Origin: Providencia rettgeri
Lineage (GTDB): Bacteria; Pseudomonadota; Gammaproteobacteria; Enterobacterales; Enterobacteriaceae
Assembly: GCF_041075285.1 (NCBI RefSeq)
Contig: NZ_CP163512.1
Span: forward strand, 1-64,000
Reading direction: 5' to 3'
Length of the DNA stretch: 64,000 nucleotides
Each line of letters starts with the position of its first letter. The stretch's first letter is position 1. Positions 29,847 to 40,595 of the stretch are shown here, piece by piece. The translations under genes and the position numbers were made by a program. The notes beneath the pieces were generated by a model. That model had not been told where the DNA came from, made no database searches, and worked only from the letters and a program-made list of their open reading frames with translations.

Positions 29847-31157
29847 GTGCTTGAACGCTTATCGATTAAACAGCTGATTTGGGGACTGTTTTTATTTATC
29901 TTACCTGCGCTAATTTTGTCCATTTTTATTGGGCACTTGCCTTGGCTATTAGTTATTTCATTGTTGGCAGCCCTAGCGTGGCACAGTTATAACTTACTGA
30001 AACTGTCTTATTGGCTTTGGTTGGATAAAAGTATGCTGCCACCGGAGGGAAAAGGGGGGTGGGAGCCGATTTTTTACGGTATTTACCAGATGCAGCAGCG
30101 TAACCGTAAACGTCGCCGTGAATTAGGGCAACTCATTAAACGCTTTCGTAGCGGCGCTGAATCCTTACCTGATGCTGTTGTGATGATGACTACCGAAGGC
30201 AATATCTTCTGGTGCAATCGTCATGCGCAGGCGCTGCTAGGTTTTCGCTGGCCAGAAGATAACGGTCAACATATTTTCAATCTATTGCGTTATCCTGATT
30301 TTAGTCGTTACTTTTCAATCAAAAGTTATGACCGGGCATTAACCATTGAGCTCAATAGCGGGGAAATTGTTGAGTTTCGTATTTTGCCTTATACCGAGGG
30401 GCAGTTATTGATGGTGGCGCGCGATGTCACTGAAAAACGTCGCTTGGAGAAAGCACGGCGGGATTTTTTTGCTAACGTAAGCCATGAACTGCGCACGCCT
30501 CTTACCGTTATTCAAGGGTATCTTGAGGTGATGGATGACCAAGAAGGTATGCCTGCCGTTAATAAAAAAGCGCTGAACGTTATGCAAGAGCAAACTCACC
30601 GGATGGACAATTTAGTTAAACAGCTTTTGCAGTTATCCCGTATTGAAATTGCCCCGCAAATCAACCTTGATGAACAGGTAAACATTCCCGTGATCCTCAA
30701 AATGATTGAGCAAGAGGCAATAGGTTTAAGTCAAGGTCGTCAGCAATTTGAGTTTAATATCGATGAATCACTGCAAGTACACGGCAATGAAGAGCAATTA
30801 CGTAGTGCTGTGGCAAACTTAGTGTATAACGCCATTAACCATACTCCTGAAGGGACGAAAATTCGTATTGATTGGCAAAGAACCAGTAATGGTGCACGGT
30901 TTAGTGTGAAGGATAATGGACCAGGGATCCCTTCGGAGCACCTTCCTCGCTTAACTGAGCGTTTTTACCGTGTAGATAAAGCTCGTTCACGGCAAGGTGG
31001 TGGGGGAACAGGGCTTGGGTTAGCCATTGTGAAGCACGCCGTTCAACACCATAGCAGTCAGCTAGTCGTGACCAGCCAAGTCGGTAAAGGCAGTGAGTTT
31101 TCATTTACCTTGCCGCCAGTATTAATTGTTGATGATAAAAAACTGAAAAAAGCCTAA
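29847..31157 (+). CDS. phoR: Phosphate regulon sensor kinase PhoR
   Basis: Inner-membrane histidine kinase of 436 residues that controls PhoB and reads phosphate status through PstSCAB-PhoU. Two N-terminal membrane helices (about 10-50), a charged linker, a PAS domain (about 105-195), dimerisation domain with phospho-acceptor His213 ([12 protein letters not shown]), and the ATPase domain with N ([14 protein letters not shown]), G1 (VKDNGPGIP) and G2 ([11 protein letters not shown]) boxes. GTG start with GGGGAGAG about 8 nt upstream. Second gene of phoBR. Confidence 0.97.
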   Translation: MLERLSIKQLIWGLFLFILPALILSIFIGHLPWLLVISLLAALAWHSYNLLKLSYWLWLDKSMLPPEGKGGWEPIFYGIYQMQQRNRKRRRELGQLIKRFRSGAESLPDAVVMMTTEGNIFWCNRHAQALLGFRWPEDNGQHIFNLLRYPDFSRYFSIKSYDRALTIELNSGEIVEFRILPYTEGQLLMVARDVTEKRRLEKARRDFFANVSHELRTPLTVIQGYLEVMDDQEGMPAVNKKALNVMQEQTHRMDNLVKQLLQLSRIEIAPQINLDEQVNIPVILKMIEQEAIGLSQGRQQFEFNIDESLQVHGNEEQLRSAVANLVYNAINHTPEGTKIRIDWQRTSNGARFSVKDNGPGIPSEHLPRLTERFYRVDKARSRQGGGGTGLGLAIVKHAVQHHSSQLVVTSQVGKGSEFSFTLPPVLIVDDKKLKKA

Positions 31158-31163
31158 ATAATT

Positions 31164-31204
31164 CCACTTTATTAATAGAATCAATTTATTAATAGAGTGG
31201 TTTC
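31164..31204 (+). terminator. Terminator of phoBR
   Basis: CCACTTTATTAATAGA and TTTATTAATAGAGTGG pair over 16 positions (two wobbles) with a five-base loop and then TTTCT, directly after the phoR stop. Confidence 0.75.
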
Positions 31205-31649
31205 TGCTTCTACTTCTATGTATTAATTCTATTAATGGATTATTGCTTTTACATTATTCTATTAATTAATGATTTTAAAATCATATGTCCTATCTGTTAG
31301 CAAAAAAAGTGAATGATAAAATGAACGGTTGATTATTTTTCGAACAAATCATATAACGAGTATTGGGATTTTACTGAAAGTAATCACTGCTTCTGAAAAT
31401 TAGTTTAGTTATTTCTTCTTGTTTTAGGGTTTGCTATTGCCTTTTTGCCCTATAAAAGTTCTACTTGTTGTCAGTTATTGGCGATTTTTTCTGTTTTTTG
31501 ATTTTTCGTTTTGTCTTAGGCAAACAGGCATACTTTTTTATATTGTTAACAGTATGTTTATCAGAATTCCATCTCGCTATATATATTTCAAAGGGTTGCT
31601 AAGTGCATGCCCGTAAATTTCCATTTCCGTTACTAAAAATTAACATAAT
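31205..31649. other. brnQ upstream region
   Basis: About 445 bp of AT-rich DNA before brnQ with further ATTAATAG-type short repeats near 31220-31270. No reliable ORF, tRNA or riboswitch; the brnQ promoter must lie here. The ribosome site just before brnQ is weak. Confidence 0.4.
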
Positions 31650-32975
31650 ATGGCTCATCGTTTATCATCAAGAGATATCATCGCATTAGGTTTTATGACC
31701 TTTGCGTTATTTGTCGGGGCAGGAAATATCATTTTTCCACCGATGGTTGGCTTACAGGCAGGGGAACAAGTTTGGACCGCCGCACTTGGCTTTTTAGTGA
31801 CCGGTGTCGGGCTACCTGTATTAACGGTTATCGCATTAGCGAAAGTGGGGGGCGGGATTGAAGCACTGAGTACGCCTGTAGGTAAAACAGCAGGTTTGTT
31901 GCTAGCTGTTGTTGCTTACCTATCGGTCGGTCCGCTTTTTGCTACACCAAGAACCGCTACCGTATCGTATAAAGTGGGGATCGCACCGTTATTTGGTGGC
32001 GAATCTGATATGTTACTGCTTATCTATAGTGCCATTTACTTTATATTGGTTATTGGTATCTCACTGTATCCGGGTAAGCTATTAGATAGCGTCGGGCATA
32101 TTTTGGCCCCCGTTAAAATGTTGGCGTTGGCGATCTTAGGTGTCGCAGCAGTAATGTGGCCAGCAGGTGATCCTATTCCTTCCACGATAGAATACCGTGA
32201 TATGGCCTTCTCTAATGGTTTTATTAACGGCTACCTTACGATGGATACCCTCGGGGCGATGGTGTTTGGTATTGTTATCGTAAATGCAGCGCGTTCGCGG
32301 GGGATCGAAAACTCTTCATTACTCACTCGTTATACGATGTGGGCGGGCTTAATTGCTGGGGTGTTGTTGACGCTGGTGTATTTATCCCTGTTCAAACTGG
32401 GGGAAAACAGCGGTTCACTGATCCCGAATCCAGAAGATGGCGCAGATATCCTGCACATCTACGTACAATATACCTTCGGTGGCTACGGTAGCTTCTTCCT
32501 TGCGGTATTGATTTTTGTGGCCTGTATGGTGACCGCGGTTGGCTTAACCTGTGCTTGTGCGGAGTTCTTTAGCCGCTATGTGCCGATATCTTACCGTAAA
32601 CTGGTGTTGATCCTTGGTATTTTCTCCATGGTGATCTCAAACTTAGGATTAAGTAAGTTAATTGCTGTCTCACTGCCTGTGTTAGTGTCAATCTACCCAC
32701 CTTGTATTGTGCTGATTTTATTGAGTTTCACATTGAAATGGTGGAAAAATCCAACAGTCGTTATTGCACCAACCATGCTAGTCAGTTTTGTGGTTGGCTT
32801 AATTGGTGCCGTTAAAGCGTCTGAGCATTTGAAAGGGTATATCCCTGAATGGATGACTGCGATGCCATTGTATAAACAAGATTTAGTTTGGGTATTACCA
32901 ACACTGGTTGTGCTGGTCGTCGCAATTATCTGTGATAAGTTCGTCTCACCAGCAGCGCAACATAAAGAAGCGTAA
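31650..32975 (+). CDS. brnQ: Branched-chain amino acid transporter BrnQ
   Basis: Sodium-coupled inner-membrane carrier (LIV-II) for leucine, isoleucine and valine. 441 residues with about 12 hydrophobic helices; the N-terminus [19 protein letters not shown] is diagnostic for the family, and [13 protein letters not shown] is conserved. Located after phoR, as in E. coli. Downstream it converges on ggt across a structured repeat element. Confidence 0.95.
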   Translation: MAHRLSSRDIIALGFMTFALFVGAGNIIFPPMVGLQAGEQVWTAALGFLVTGVGLPVLTVIALAKVGGGIEALSTPVGKTAGLLLAVVAYLSVGPLFATPRTATVSYKVGIAPLFGGESDMLLLIYSAIYFILVIGISLYPGKLLDSVGHILAPVKMLALAILGVAAVMWPAGDPIPSTIEYRDMAFSNGFINGYLTMDTLGAMVFGIVIVNAARSRGIENSSLLTRYTMWAGLIAGVLLTLVYLSLFKLGENSGSLIPNPEDGADILHIYVQYTFGGYGSFFLAVLIFVACMVTAVGLTCACAEFFSRYVPISYRKLVLILGIFSMVISNLGLSKLIAVSLPVLVSIYPPCIVLILLSFTLKWWKNPTVVIAPTMLVSFVVGLIGAVKASEHLKGYIPEWMTAMPLYKQDLVWVLPTLVVLVVAIICDKFVSPAAQHKEA

Positions 32976-33010
32976 TCAAGCTAATATACTGAATTTTTAA
33001 CGAATAAGAT

Positions 33011-33040
33011 GAAGAGAGTAATCAGTTTTATCTCTCTTCG
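33011..33040 (+). terminator. Hairpin after brnQ
   Basis: GAAGAGAG and CTCTCTTC form an 8-bp stem 35 bp after the brnQ stop. No strong T-run; probably part of a compound termination zone with the following repeat element. Confidence 0.45.
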
Positions 33041-33057
33041 TTGGTGAACTCAAGTCA

Positions 33058-33236
33058 CCCCGTCATTAAGGCGGGATGAGGTTGTTGACAAAGTGGGATA
33101 AAAGCGTGGTTTTTCCCACTTTGTGTTATCAGGTGAAAATCAATGTATTGATTTTCCTTATTTTTTCAAAACCTATCCAACCTGCCGCCAAACATGTTAT
33201 GTTTGTCAGCAGTCTGACCCCGTCATTAAGACGGGG
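33058..33236. repeat. Five-hairpin intergenic repeat element, copy A
   Basis: Core 33077-33217 is about 95% identical to 47990-48132. The core has three hairpins: ACAAAGTGGGA/TCCCACTTTGT (33088-33124, perfect 11 bp), GAAAATCAAT/ATTGATTTTC (33135-33156, perfect 10 bp) and CTGCCGCCAAACAT/ATGTTTGTCAGCAG (33182-33212). It is bracketed by two further hairpins sharing CCCCGTCATTAAG (33058-33075 and 33218-33236), which look like a duplicated terminator. Lies between convergent brnQ and ggt. No ORF. Confidence 0.9.
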
Positions 33237-33251
33237 TGACTTATTTAGTTG

Positions 33252-35018
33252 CTAATCAACACCAACTGCGCTCCCCGCAGGTCGGCGAACATCGTTAGAG
33301 CCGTAAATAAAGCCTTCGCGTACTTTGCCAGAAACTGCGGAGTCATTACCTGAAGATTTTGCGCTAACCCCCGCCCCATCTGGAATGGCAACCATAATCA
33401 GCTCAGCAGCTCCCCAAGGGGTTTGCTCAACCATCTTATAGCCCATCTTATCGAGAAGGGCTAAGCTATCTTTCGAGATACCGCGCTCTTCATAGTACAC
33501 TTCATCAGGCAGCCACTGGTGGTGAATGCGCGGTGCATTTACCGCTTCTTGTGGTGGCATTCCGTGGTCAATAATATTTAACGCCGTTTGCAATGTGATA
33601 GAAATAATACGCGATCCTCCAGGGGAGCCAAGTACCAAGAACACTTTACCATCTTTGGTGACAATAGTTGGGCTCATTGATGAGAGTGGGCGTTTACCCG
33701 GTGCAATAGAATTTCGTTCACCTTGCACTAAACCATACAGGTTTTTCTCTCCAACTTTAGTGGTGAAATCGTCCATTTCATCATTGAGGAAGAATCCTGT
33801 TCCCGGTGGGATAACCACGGAACCAAATCGACCATTAATTGTATAGGTGGTTGAAACCGCATTTCCTTTTTCATCGACAACGGAGTAATGGGTTGTTTCC
33901 GGTTTTTCGTGTGGCCCCATACCCGGCTGAACTTGTGTTGAAGGTGTGGCTTGGTTTGGCTTGATCTCTTTACGCAGTTGTTCAGCGTAGGCTTTACTTA
34001 ACAGCTTTTCTGTTGGGTTATCGACAAACTCAGGGTCGCCAAGAAAAGTATTTCTGTCCATATAAGCGTGGCGCATGGCTTCAGTGAGGGTATGAATATA
34101 CTCAGCAGAATTGAAACCCATTTTTTTAAGGTCGTAACCTTCTAAAATATTTAAGGTTTGGCAGATAGTTACACCGCCAGAGCTCGGTGGTGGAGCCGAG
34201 ATAAATTGGTAACCTCTATAGGTGCAGCTGACTGGTGTTGTATCTGTGATAGTGTAGTCAGCAAAATCTTTGGCGGTAAGTATGCCGCCGTTTTTCTTTG
34301 AGGCTTCCTCTACCACTTTTGGAATTTCACCTTCATAGAAAGCGGATGGACCCTGTTGGGCGATTTTTTCAAGGGTATTGGCTAAATCGGTTTGTACCAA
34401 TAAATCGCCGGGTTGGAAAGCACTCCCGTCAGGTTTTAAAAAAATACGCGCAACTTCAGGGTCTTGTTTGAAGCGCTCAGTCGTAGTATCCAGTACATCT
34501 GTATCTGCACGCGTTAAGATAAACCCTTCTCTTGCAAGCTTAATGGCAGGTTCCATGACTTGCTGGCGGCTCATTGTGCCATATTTTTCTAATGCATAAT
34601 CGAGACCTTTTACAGTACCCGGCACACCAGAAGCGAGGTAGCCATATAAACTCGCGTCTTTAATCAGTTTTCCGTCTTTATCGAGATACATATTTGCGCT
34701 TGCCGCGGCTGGTGCTGTTTCTCTAAAATTAATGAATAAATCCTTTCCGTCAGCCAAGTGAATGGTCATAAAACCGCCACCACCAATATTACCACAACAC
34801 GGGTTAACAACTGCTTGGGCATAGCCAACCGCTACTGCGGCATCTATGGCGTTTCCGCCTGATTTAAGAATATCAGCACCAATTTGTGAGGCTAAGTGTT
34901 GAGATGAAACGACCATGCCTTTTTGAGCTTCAACGGCAGGTTCTGATGCTGCAAAGAGTTGATTTGAAAATAATAAGGCAAGTAATAAAGTTGCAGGGCG
35001 TAATGATGTTTTGATCAT
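33252..35018 (-). CDS. ggt: Gamma-glutamyltransferase
   Basis: Periplasmic enzyme that cleaves glutathione and transfers or hydrolyses the gamma-glutamyl group. 588 residues (E. coli 580). Signal peptide MIKTSLRPATLLLALLFSNQ... ending LFA. The precursor self-cleaves before the catalytic Thr in ETTHYSVVDEKGN (about residue 394) into large and small subunits; RETAPAAAS and GSPGGSRIISITLQT are conserved substrate-binding regions. ATG 35018 is preceded by GGGAG; the frame extends to 35057 but that extension precedes the signal peptide. Not in the E. coli neighbourhood, so a lineage-specific location. Confidence 0.95.
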   Translation of the reverse strand: MIKTSLRPATLLLALLFSNQLFAASEPAVEAQKGMVVSSQHLASQIGADILKSGGNAIDAAVAVGYAQAVVNPCCGNIGGGGFMTIHLADGKDLFINFRETAPAAASANMYLDKDGKLIKDASLYGYLASGVPGTVKGLDYALEKYGTMSRQQVMEPAIKLAREGFILTRADTDVLDTTTERFKQDPEVARIFLKPDGSAFQPGDLLVQTDLANTLEKIAQQGPSAFYEGEIPKVVEEASKKNGGILTAKDFADYTITDTTPVSCTYRGYQFISAPPPSSGGVTICQTLNILEGYDLKKMGFNSAEYIHTLTEAMRHAYMDRNTFLGDPEFVDNPTEKLLSKAYAEQLRKEIKPNQATPSTQVQPGMGPHEKPETTHYSVVDEKGNAVSTTYTINGRFGSVVIPPGTGFFLNDEMDDFTTKVGEKNLYGLVQGERNSIAPGKRPLSSMSPTIVTKDGKVFLVLGSPGGSRIISITLQTALNIIDHGMPPQEAVNAPRIHHQWLPDEVYYEERGISKDSLALLDKMGYKMVEQTPWGAAELIMVAIPDGAGVSAKSSGNDSAVSGKVREGFIYGSNDVRRPAGSAVGVD

Positions 35019-35227
35019 TCGTATCTCCCAGTTAAGGTCAGGTTTGAGGTAACACAAATTAATTACATGAATAGTTTGTTAATTATTTGTGTTTTTAATG
35101 TATAGCATAAAATAGTATAGAACGTTGAATATTTGAGTTAAGAAGTGTTAACTGGGTAGGGTTATTTATGAACAGGAGAAAATGTAAAACGTGTAGGAAA
35201 AGGGCTCATAAAGAGCCCATAAAATAA

Positions 35228-35848
35228 TTATTTTTTATTAAACAATGAGATATGAACCCAACCATTATTTGTTAAAACAAGAGGGCTTTGCTGTGCACGT
35301 TCAGCTTGTGTTTGTGCTGATTTAATTTGCGGATAAGCCGCGATCACTTTTTCATTTTTTGCCCATGCAGCAACATCTTCAATTTTTTGTGTATAGTTGG
35401 CGATAGAGATTTTTTGCCCGCCACGCTCTGCGGGTTCAGTGAAGTTTGTCACTTGGTTAACGACAAGTTTACCAGTACAGAAGCTGCCACGACCTGAAAA
35501 TTGGGCTTGCTTTTCATCGTAAAATTTTTGCCCTTCGTTAGTCAGTGTATACTCGACGCCATCTCCTGTTTGTTCGCCATTCCACATATCTTTCACAGAG
35601 ACTTGTTTTTCGCTTTTTGCCAGCAAACCGGCGTCCACTAACGTGTCTAGCTGTTCAATATTGCGATAGCTAAATTTTGTGATAAAACTCGCAGGTATAG
35701 AGCCTACATTGATACAAATTGCTTTCTTAGTATCCAGATAATCTTGAATCGATTTCTTGAAGTTACTTTCTGATGCGGTCTGGCTGTTATCGCACCCTGC
35801 AAGTAATGCACTAATGACAGTGATTGAGGTGATGAGTTTTAATTTCAT
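35228..35848 (-). CDS. Putative lipoprotein of unknown function
   Basis: 206 residues with a lipoprotein signal peptide and lipobox ALLAGC (Cys about 19). The mature part has two more cysteines (KKAICINVG near 45, RGSFCTGKL near 124) and a middle segment, DTLVDAGLL...YTLTNEGQKFY, that resembles a small winged-helix-like fold. Similar hypothetical lipoproteins occur in related enterobacteria, but I cannot give a function. Single gene between ggt and the peroxiredoxin, same strand. Confidence 0.75.
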   Translation of the reverse strand: MKLKLITSITVISALLAGCDNSQTASESNFKKSIQDYLDTKKAICINVGSIPASFITKFSYRNIEQLDTLVDAGLLAKSEKQVSVKDMWNGEQTGDGVEYTLTNEGQKFYDEKQAQFSGRGSFCTGKLVVNQVTNFTEPAERGGQKISIANYTQKIEDVAAWAKNEKVIAAYPQIKSAQTQAERAQQSPLVLTNNGWVHISLFNKK

Positions 35849-36002
35849 TTTCCTATACCTAACGCTGTTATTTATTTGTAATTAAATGATTCAAATTGTA
35901 ACAGTAATATAAATAAGGAATGGTTTATAGTCTGAGAGATATGATAAAGAGGATATTTGGTGTTGTTTGGGATGTTTCTTAAGAGAGAAAGGCATCAAAC
36001 AA

Positions 36003-36028
36003 AAAAGCGGGCAATAAGCCCGCTAACG
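36003..36028 (-). terminator. Terminator of the peroxiredoxin gene
   Basis: On the minus strand AGCGGGC/GCCCGCT with a five-base loop is followed by TTTTTTG, 23 bp after the stop. Confidence 0.9.
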
Positions 36029-36046
36029 AAAAACTAAATCAGTTGA

Positions 36047-36649
36047 TTACAGTTTTGCAGAGTTTTTGGTCAGGTAGTCAGCAACGCCTTTTGGAGATGC
36101 ATTCATACCTTCTTTTCCTTTTTCCCACTGAGCTGGGCAAACGTCACCGTGCTCTTCGTGGAATTGCAGTGCGTCAACCATACGCAGCATTTCGTCGATG
36201 TTACGGCCTAATGGGAGGTCGTTAACCACTTGGTGACGAACAACGCCGTTTTTGTCAACTAGGAAAGAACCACGCAGTGCAACGCCTGCTTCTGGGTGTT
36301 CAATACCGTAAGCTTTCATGATTTCGCGTTTGATATCAGCAACCATCGGATATTTAACTTCACCGATACCGCCGTTATCTACAGGGGTTTTACGCCATGC
36401 GTTATGAACAAACTCAGAGTCAAAAGAAACACCAACAACTTCAACACCACGTTTTTTGAATTCTTCATAACGGTGGTCAAATGCAATCAGCTCTGAAGGA
36501 CAAACGAAAGTGAAGTCCATTGGCCAGAAAAAGATCACAGCTGGGCGGCCGTTCAGGTGGGTTTTCAGGTTGAAGTTATCAACGATTTCACCGTTACCTA
36601 AAACAGCAGCAGCAGTAAAGTCAGGGGCTTGACGTGTTACCAGAACCAT
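36047..36649 (-). CDS. Typical 2-Cys peroxiredoxin (AhpC/TSA family)
   Basis: Thiol peroxidase that reduces hydrogen peroxide and alkyl hydroperoxides in the cytoplasm. 200 residues; peroxidatic Cys50 in DFTFVCPSE and resolving Cys171 in HGDVCPAQW define the 2-Cys class. It is closer to Tsa/PrxC types than to E. coli AhpC, and no ahpF lies next to it, so thioredoxin may be the reductant. Upstream are a good promoter, an OxyR-like site and a 5'-leader hairpin, suggesting peroxide induction. GGAG precedes the ATG. Next gene upstream is acpH. Confidence 0.93.
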   Translation of the reverse strand: MVLVTRQAPDFTAAAVLGNGEIVDNFNLKTHLNGRPAVIFFWPMDFTFVCPSELIAFDHRYEEFKKRGVEVVGVSFDSEFVHNAWRKTPVDNGGIGEVKYPMVADIKREIMKAYGIEHPEAGVALRGSFLVDKNGVVRHQVVNDLPLGRNIDEMLRMVDALQFHEEHGDVCPAQWEKGKEGMNASPKGVADYLTKNSAKL

Positions 36650-36676
36650 AATTTGCTCCTATGAGTTTGATTTTTT

Positions 36677-36715
36677 TGTCCGAAACATTTCACAAAACGT
36701 GCGTCGTTTCGGACA
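36677..36715 (-). promoter_or_regulatory. Perfect inverted repeat in the peroxiredoxin 5' leader
   Basis: TGTCCGAAAC and GTTTCGGACA are perfectly complementary (10 bp) around 19 nt. It lies between the predicted start of transcription (about 36730) and the ribosome site (about 36657), so it would fold in the mRNA leader; there is no U-run on this strand. It could be an mRNA structure or a repressor site. Confidence 0.5.
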
Positions 36716-36737
36716 TAGACTTCTAAAAGGATAAAAA

Positions 36738-36793
36738 ATTATCTTTTGATAATAAAGATGTTTAAACCAATTATTGTGATAGGTTTTATCTAT
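36738..36793 (-). promoter_or_regulatory. Peroxiredoxin promoter with OxyR-like site
   Basis: Minus-strand -35 TTTAAA (36766-36761) and -10 GATAAT (36743-36738) are 17 bp apart. Just upstream ATAGGTTTTATCTAT (36779-36793) matches every fixed position of the OxyR half-element ATAG-N-T-NNN-A-N-CTAT; the second half-element is poor. Position beside the -35 box suits activation. Confidence 0.6.
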
Positions 36794-36873
36794 CAATTAT
36801 ACTGATTTAATAAATTAATATCAATAAGATAGTTTTATTTTGCCAAAGTGCAAGCATTTATTTAATCCTTTGC

Positions 36874-37473
36874 TCATATTGTGACATCTTGGACAAAATT
36901 TTGTTGCAGCGCGTTAACCATCATTTGTGGGTAAAATTGAAAGAAAATGCTTTCTAGCGCATCGTACTGCGATAAAAAGTCGTTAAATGAACCACTTAGT
37001 GCACTTAGCTTTGGCCTTCTTTTCGCCATACCATTGAGCGATTTTCCGATATAGTTTTTATCTGCATAGCGGATTAACCATTGTTGTGGCCAGAGAAACT
37101 CATTTAACTCCTGAAATTTTTCAGGGGTATGACAGAGTTGTGGCTCAATGGTTTTTCGGCAATGACGCACAAAATCCGTTAATGAAATGGCTGGCTCAAG
37201 TGTTGACCAATGCAGCGACAAAAAATGATCCCAGACTAAATCTAATGTAATAGGGGCGACTCGACGGTATTCTTCACGAAATAGAGCCTTGGCGTCTTTA
37301 ACCAGTGGGTGCGTATCTGTCGTTCTATCCACTGCGCGGTGCATAAAAATACCCGCCACAATCTCGGGTGAGTATAAGCCCGCAGGATTACCGCGAACGT
37401 AGTCAGCCATGATATTGCCAAGTAAGGAGCTGTTAGCGAGATGGGCTAAGTGGAGATGTGCTAGGTAGTTCAT
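36874..37473 (-). CDS. acpH: Acyl carrier protein phosphodiesterase
   Basis: Removes the 4'-phosphopantetheine group from acyl carrier protein. 199 residues (E. coli AcpH 193). The N-terminus MNYLAHLHLA, the GNIMADYVRGN stretch and the HRAVDRTTDTHP metal-binding motif of the HD-like family are clear. Divergent from queA, as in E. coli. An ERIC-like palindrome begins 10 bp before its start codon, so its promoter must be inside or beyond that repeat. Confidence 0.94.
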   Translation of the reverse strand: MNYLAHLHLAHLANSSLLGNIMADYVRGNPAGLYSPEIVAGIFMHRAVDRTTDTHPLVKDAKALFREEYRRVAPITLDLVWDHFLSLHWSTLEPAISLTDFVRHCRKTIEPQLCHTPEKFQELNEFLWPQQWLIRYADKNYIGKSLNGMAKRRPKLSALSGSFNDFLSQYDALESIFFQFYPQMMVNALQQNFVQDVTI

Positions 37474-37482
37474 TCCTTTATC

Positions 37483-37587
37483 ATATACCCGATGCCTTTC
37501 AAATTATAGATGTGTTAGCTGTACAAACTTACCCTAGTGACCAATTCCCTGGCTGCCTTGCCCTAATTCGAAATTCATCGGGTATAT
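37483..37587. repeat. Degenerate ERIC-like palindrome
   Basis: ATATACCCGATG at the left pairs with CATCGGGTATAT at the right over 12 bp; the inner arms (TTTCAAATTA / TAATTCGAAA) also pair roughly and the centre CTTACCCTAGTGACC recalls the ERIC core. 105 bp, between acpH and queA. The remaining 37588-37813 is AT-rich leader of queA without an ORF. Confidence 0.6.
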
Positions 37588-37813
37588 CTATCGAGTAGAA
37601 CAAGAAGACTTATGGGGTATAGGCATAGAGAGACAAAAGAAAAAGCAGAAATAATTCATTCATTGAATGGATAAATAGTGTACAGAATTTTTTGCTAACA
37701 AAATATTTGTTAAATAATGGTGTTTTTTTGTGCGATTTTGCGCTTATTTCTTGCGCCAAAGACAGTGCGGCACTAGACTAGTCGCCTGTTTTTTTTAGAT
37801 TGATGTCAATACA

Positions 37814-38884
37814 ATGCGTGTTTCTGATTTTACTTTTGAATTACCTGAAGAACTGATTGCTCACTATCCACAGGCAGAGCGTAGCGCTTGTCGTTTATTA
37901 AGTCTGGATGGCGGATCGGGGCAGCTAACGCATGGTGTTTTTACGGATGTTCTAGAAAAATTGGAGAAAGGGGATTTACTGGTATTCAACAATACCCGTG
38001 TGATCCCAGCAAGGCTGTTTGGTCGCAAAGTGAGTGGCGGTAAAATTGAAGTCCTCATTGAACGTATGTTGGATGAACACCGCGTATTAGCGCATGTTCG
38101 TGCATCAAAAGCACCAAAAGAAGGTGCGCAATTGTTGCTGGGCGAAGATGAAAGTGTAAAAGCCACCATGGTGGCACGTCACGGGGCTTTATTTGAACTG
38201 CGTTTTGATGATGAACGGGATGTTTTGAGTATTTTGAACCAAATTGGTCATATGCCATTGCCTCCTTATATTGACCGACCTGATGAAGAGGCGGATAAAG
38301 AACTATATCAAACAGTGTATAGCGAAAAACCGGGGGCCGTGGCGGCACCTACGGCAGGTTTGCACTTTGATGAACCGTTACTGGAAGCGTTGCGTCAAAA
38401 AGGCGTTGAAATGGCGTTTGTGACTTTACATGTTGGTGCAGGTACTTTCCAACCTGTTCGTGTCGATACTATCGAAGATCACATTATGCATTCCGAATAT
38501 GCGGAAGTGCCACAAGATGTGGTTGATGCGGTATTGGCTTGTAAAGCGCGGGGTAACCGTGTCGTTGCAGTGGGAACAACCTCTGTTCGTTCATTGGAAA
38601 GCGCGGCTAAAGCCAGTCAAGATGCGTTAATTGCTCCATTTTTTGATGACACCCAAATTTTTATTTATCCAGGTTATGAATATAAAGTGATTGATGCACT
38701 GATCACCAACTTCCATCTGCCTGAATCGACACTCATCATGTTGGTTTCTGCTTTTGCTGGATATAAAAATACAATGAATGCGTATAAAGAAGCGGTTGCG
38801 GAAAAATATCGTTTCTTTAGCTATGGTGATGCGATGTTTATCACTCCCAATGAGAAGGCCAAATTCGAGAAAATTGGCGAATAA
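37814..38884 (+). CDS. queA: tRNA preQ1(34) S-adenosylmethionine ribosyltransferase-isomerase
   Basis: Converts preQ1 at tRNA wobble position 34 to epoxyqueuosine using the ribosyl part of SAM. 356 residues, the E. coli length. Family signatures: N-terminal [47 protein letters not shown] and [13 protein letters not shown]. First gene of the queA-tgt-yajC-secDF block conserved with E. coli. Confidence 0.97.
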   Translation: MRVSDFTFELPEELIAHYPQAERSACRLLSLDGGSGQLTHGVFTDVLEKLEKGDLLVFNNTRVIPARLFGRKVSGGKIEVLIERMLDEHRVLAHVRASKAPKEGAQLLLGEDESVKATMVARHGALFELRFDDERDVLSILNQIGHMPLPPYIDRPDEEADKELYQTVYSEKPGAVAAPTAGLHFDEPLLEALRQKGVEMAFVTLHVGAGTFQPVRVDTIEDHIMHSEYAEVPQDVVDAVLACKARGNRVVAVGTTSVRSLESAAKASQDALIAPFFDDTQIFIYPGYEYKVIDALITNFHLPESTLIMLVSAFAGYKNTMNAYKEAVAEKYRFFSYGDAMFITPNEKAKFEKIGE

Positions 38885-38958
38885 TCAGTAATAAGCGGTG
38901 GCATCAGCTGCTTGCTTAGCAAATGAAGACAATCGATAACATCAGACTGTTTTTCTGA

Positions 38959-40101
<1,143 letters not shown>

Positions 40102-40236
40102 ATTTAAGTGCGAAATCACGCTAACCTGTGTAGCATAGTTAGCTTGGTTTATTCGTTAGACTTCGAATATAAACGCACTGAATTAGTTAAAGTCTGTACT
40201 TAAAATTGCTTTCAATAAAACAATGAGGAAAGTTGA

Positions 40237-40569
40237 ATGAGTTTTTTTATTTCTGAAGCAGCGGCATCAGCAGGTGCACCAGCGCAGGGTAGCCCATACA
40301 CTATGGTTATTATGCTTGTTGTTTTTGCGCTGATCTTCTATTTCATGATTTTGCGTCCACAGCAAAAACGTGCGAAAGAACACCGTAAATTGATGGAATC
40401 TATCACAAAAGGTGATGAAGTTTTAACAACTGGCGGTTTAATCGGACGTGTGACTAAAGTGTCTGAAACAGGTTATGTTGTTCTTGAACTGAGTGAGAAC
40501 ACAGAAGTAACCATCAAACGTGATTTCGTTGCTGCTGTTTTACCTAAAGGCACAATGAAAGCAATTTAA
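40237..40569 (+). CDS. yajC: Sec translocon accessory protein YajC
   Basis: Small inner-membrane protein that associates with SecD-SecF. 110 residues with one membrane helix (about 22-42, [18 protein letters not shown]) and the conserved [10 protein letters not shown] after it, then a cytoplasmic domain. 135 bp after tgt and 26 bp before secD, as in E. coli. Confidence 0.96.
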   Translation: MSFFISEAAASAGAPAQGSPYTMVIMLVVFALIFYFMILRPQQKRAKEHRKLMESITKGDEVLTTGGLIGRVTKVSETGYVVLELSENTEVTIKRDFVAAVLPKGTMKAI

Positions 40570-40595
40570 TTCTGATTTTCCCGAAGGGAACTGCC

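Noticed and set aside
31431..31616. 61-residue ORF upstream of brnQ as a leader peptide
   Set aside because: TTG start, composition typical of T-rich DNA, and no attenuator hairpin set before brnQ.
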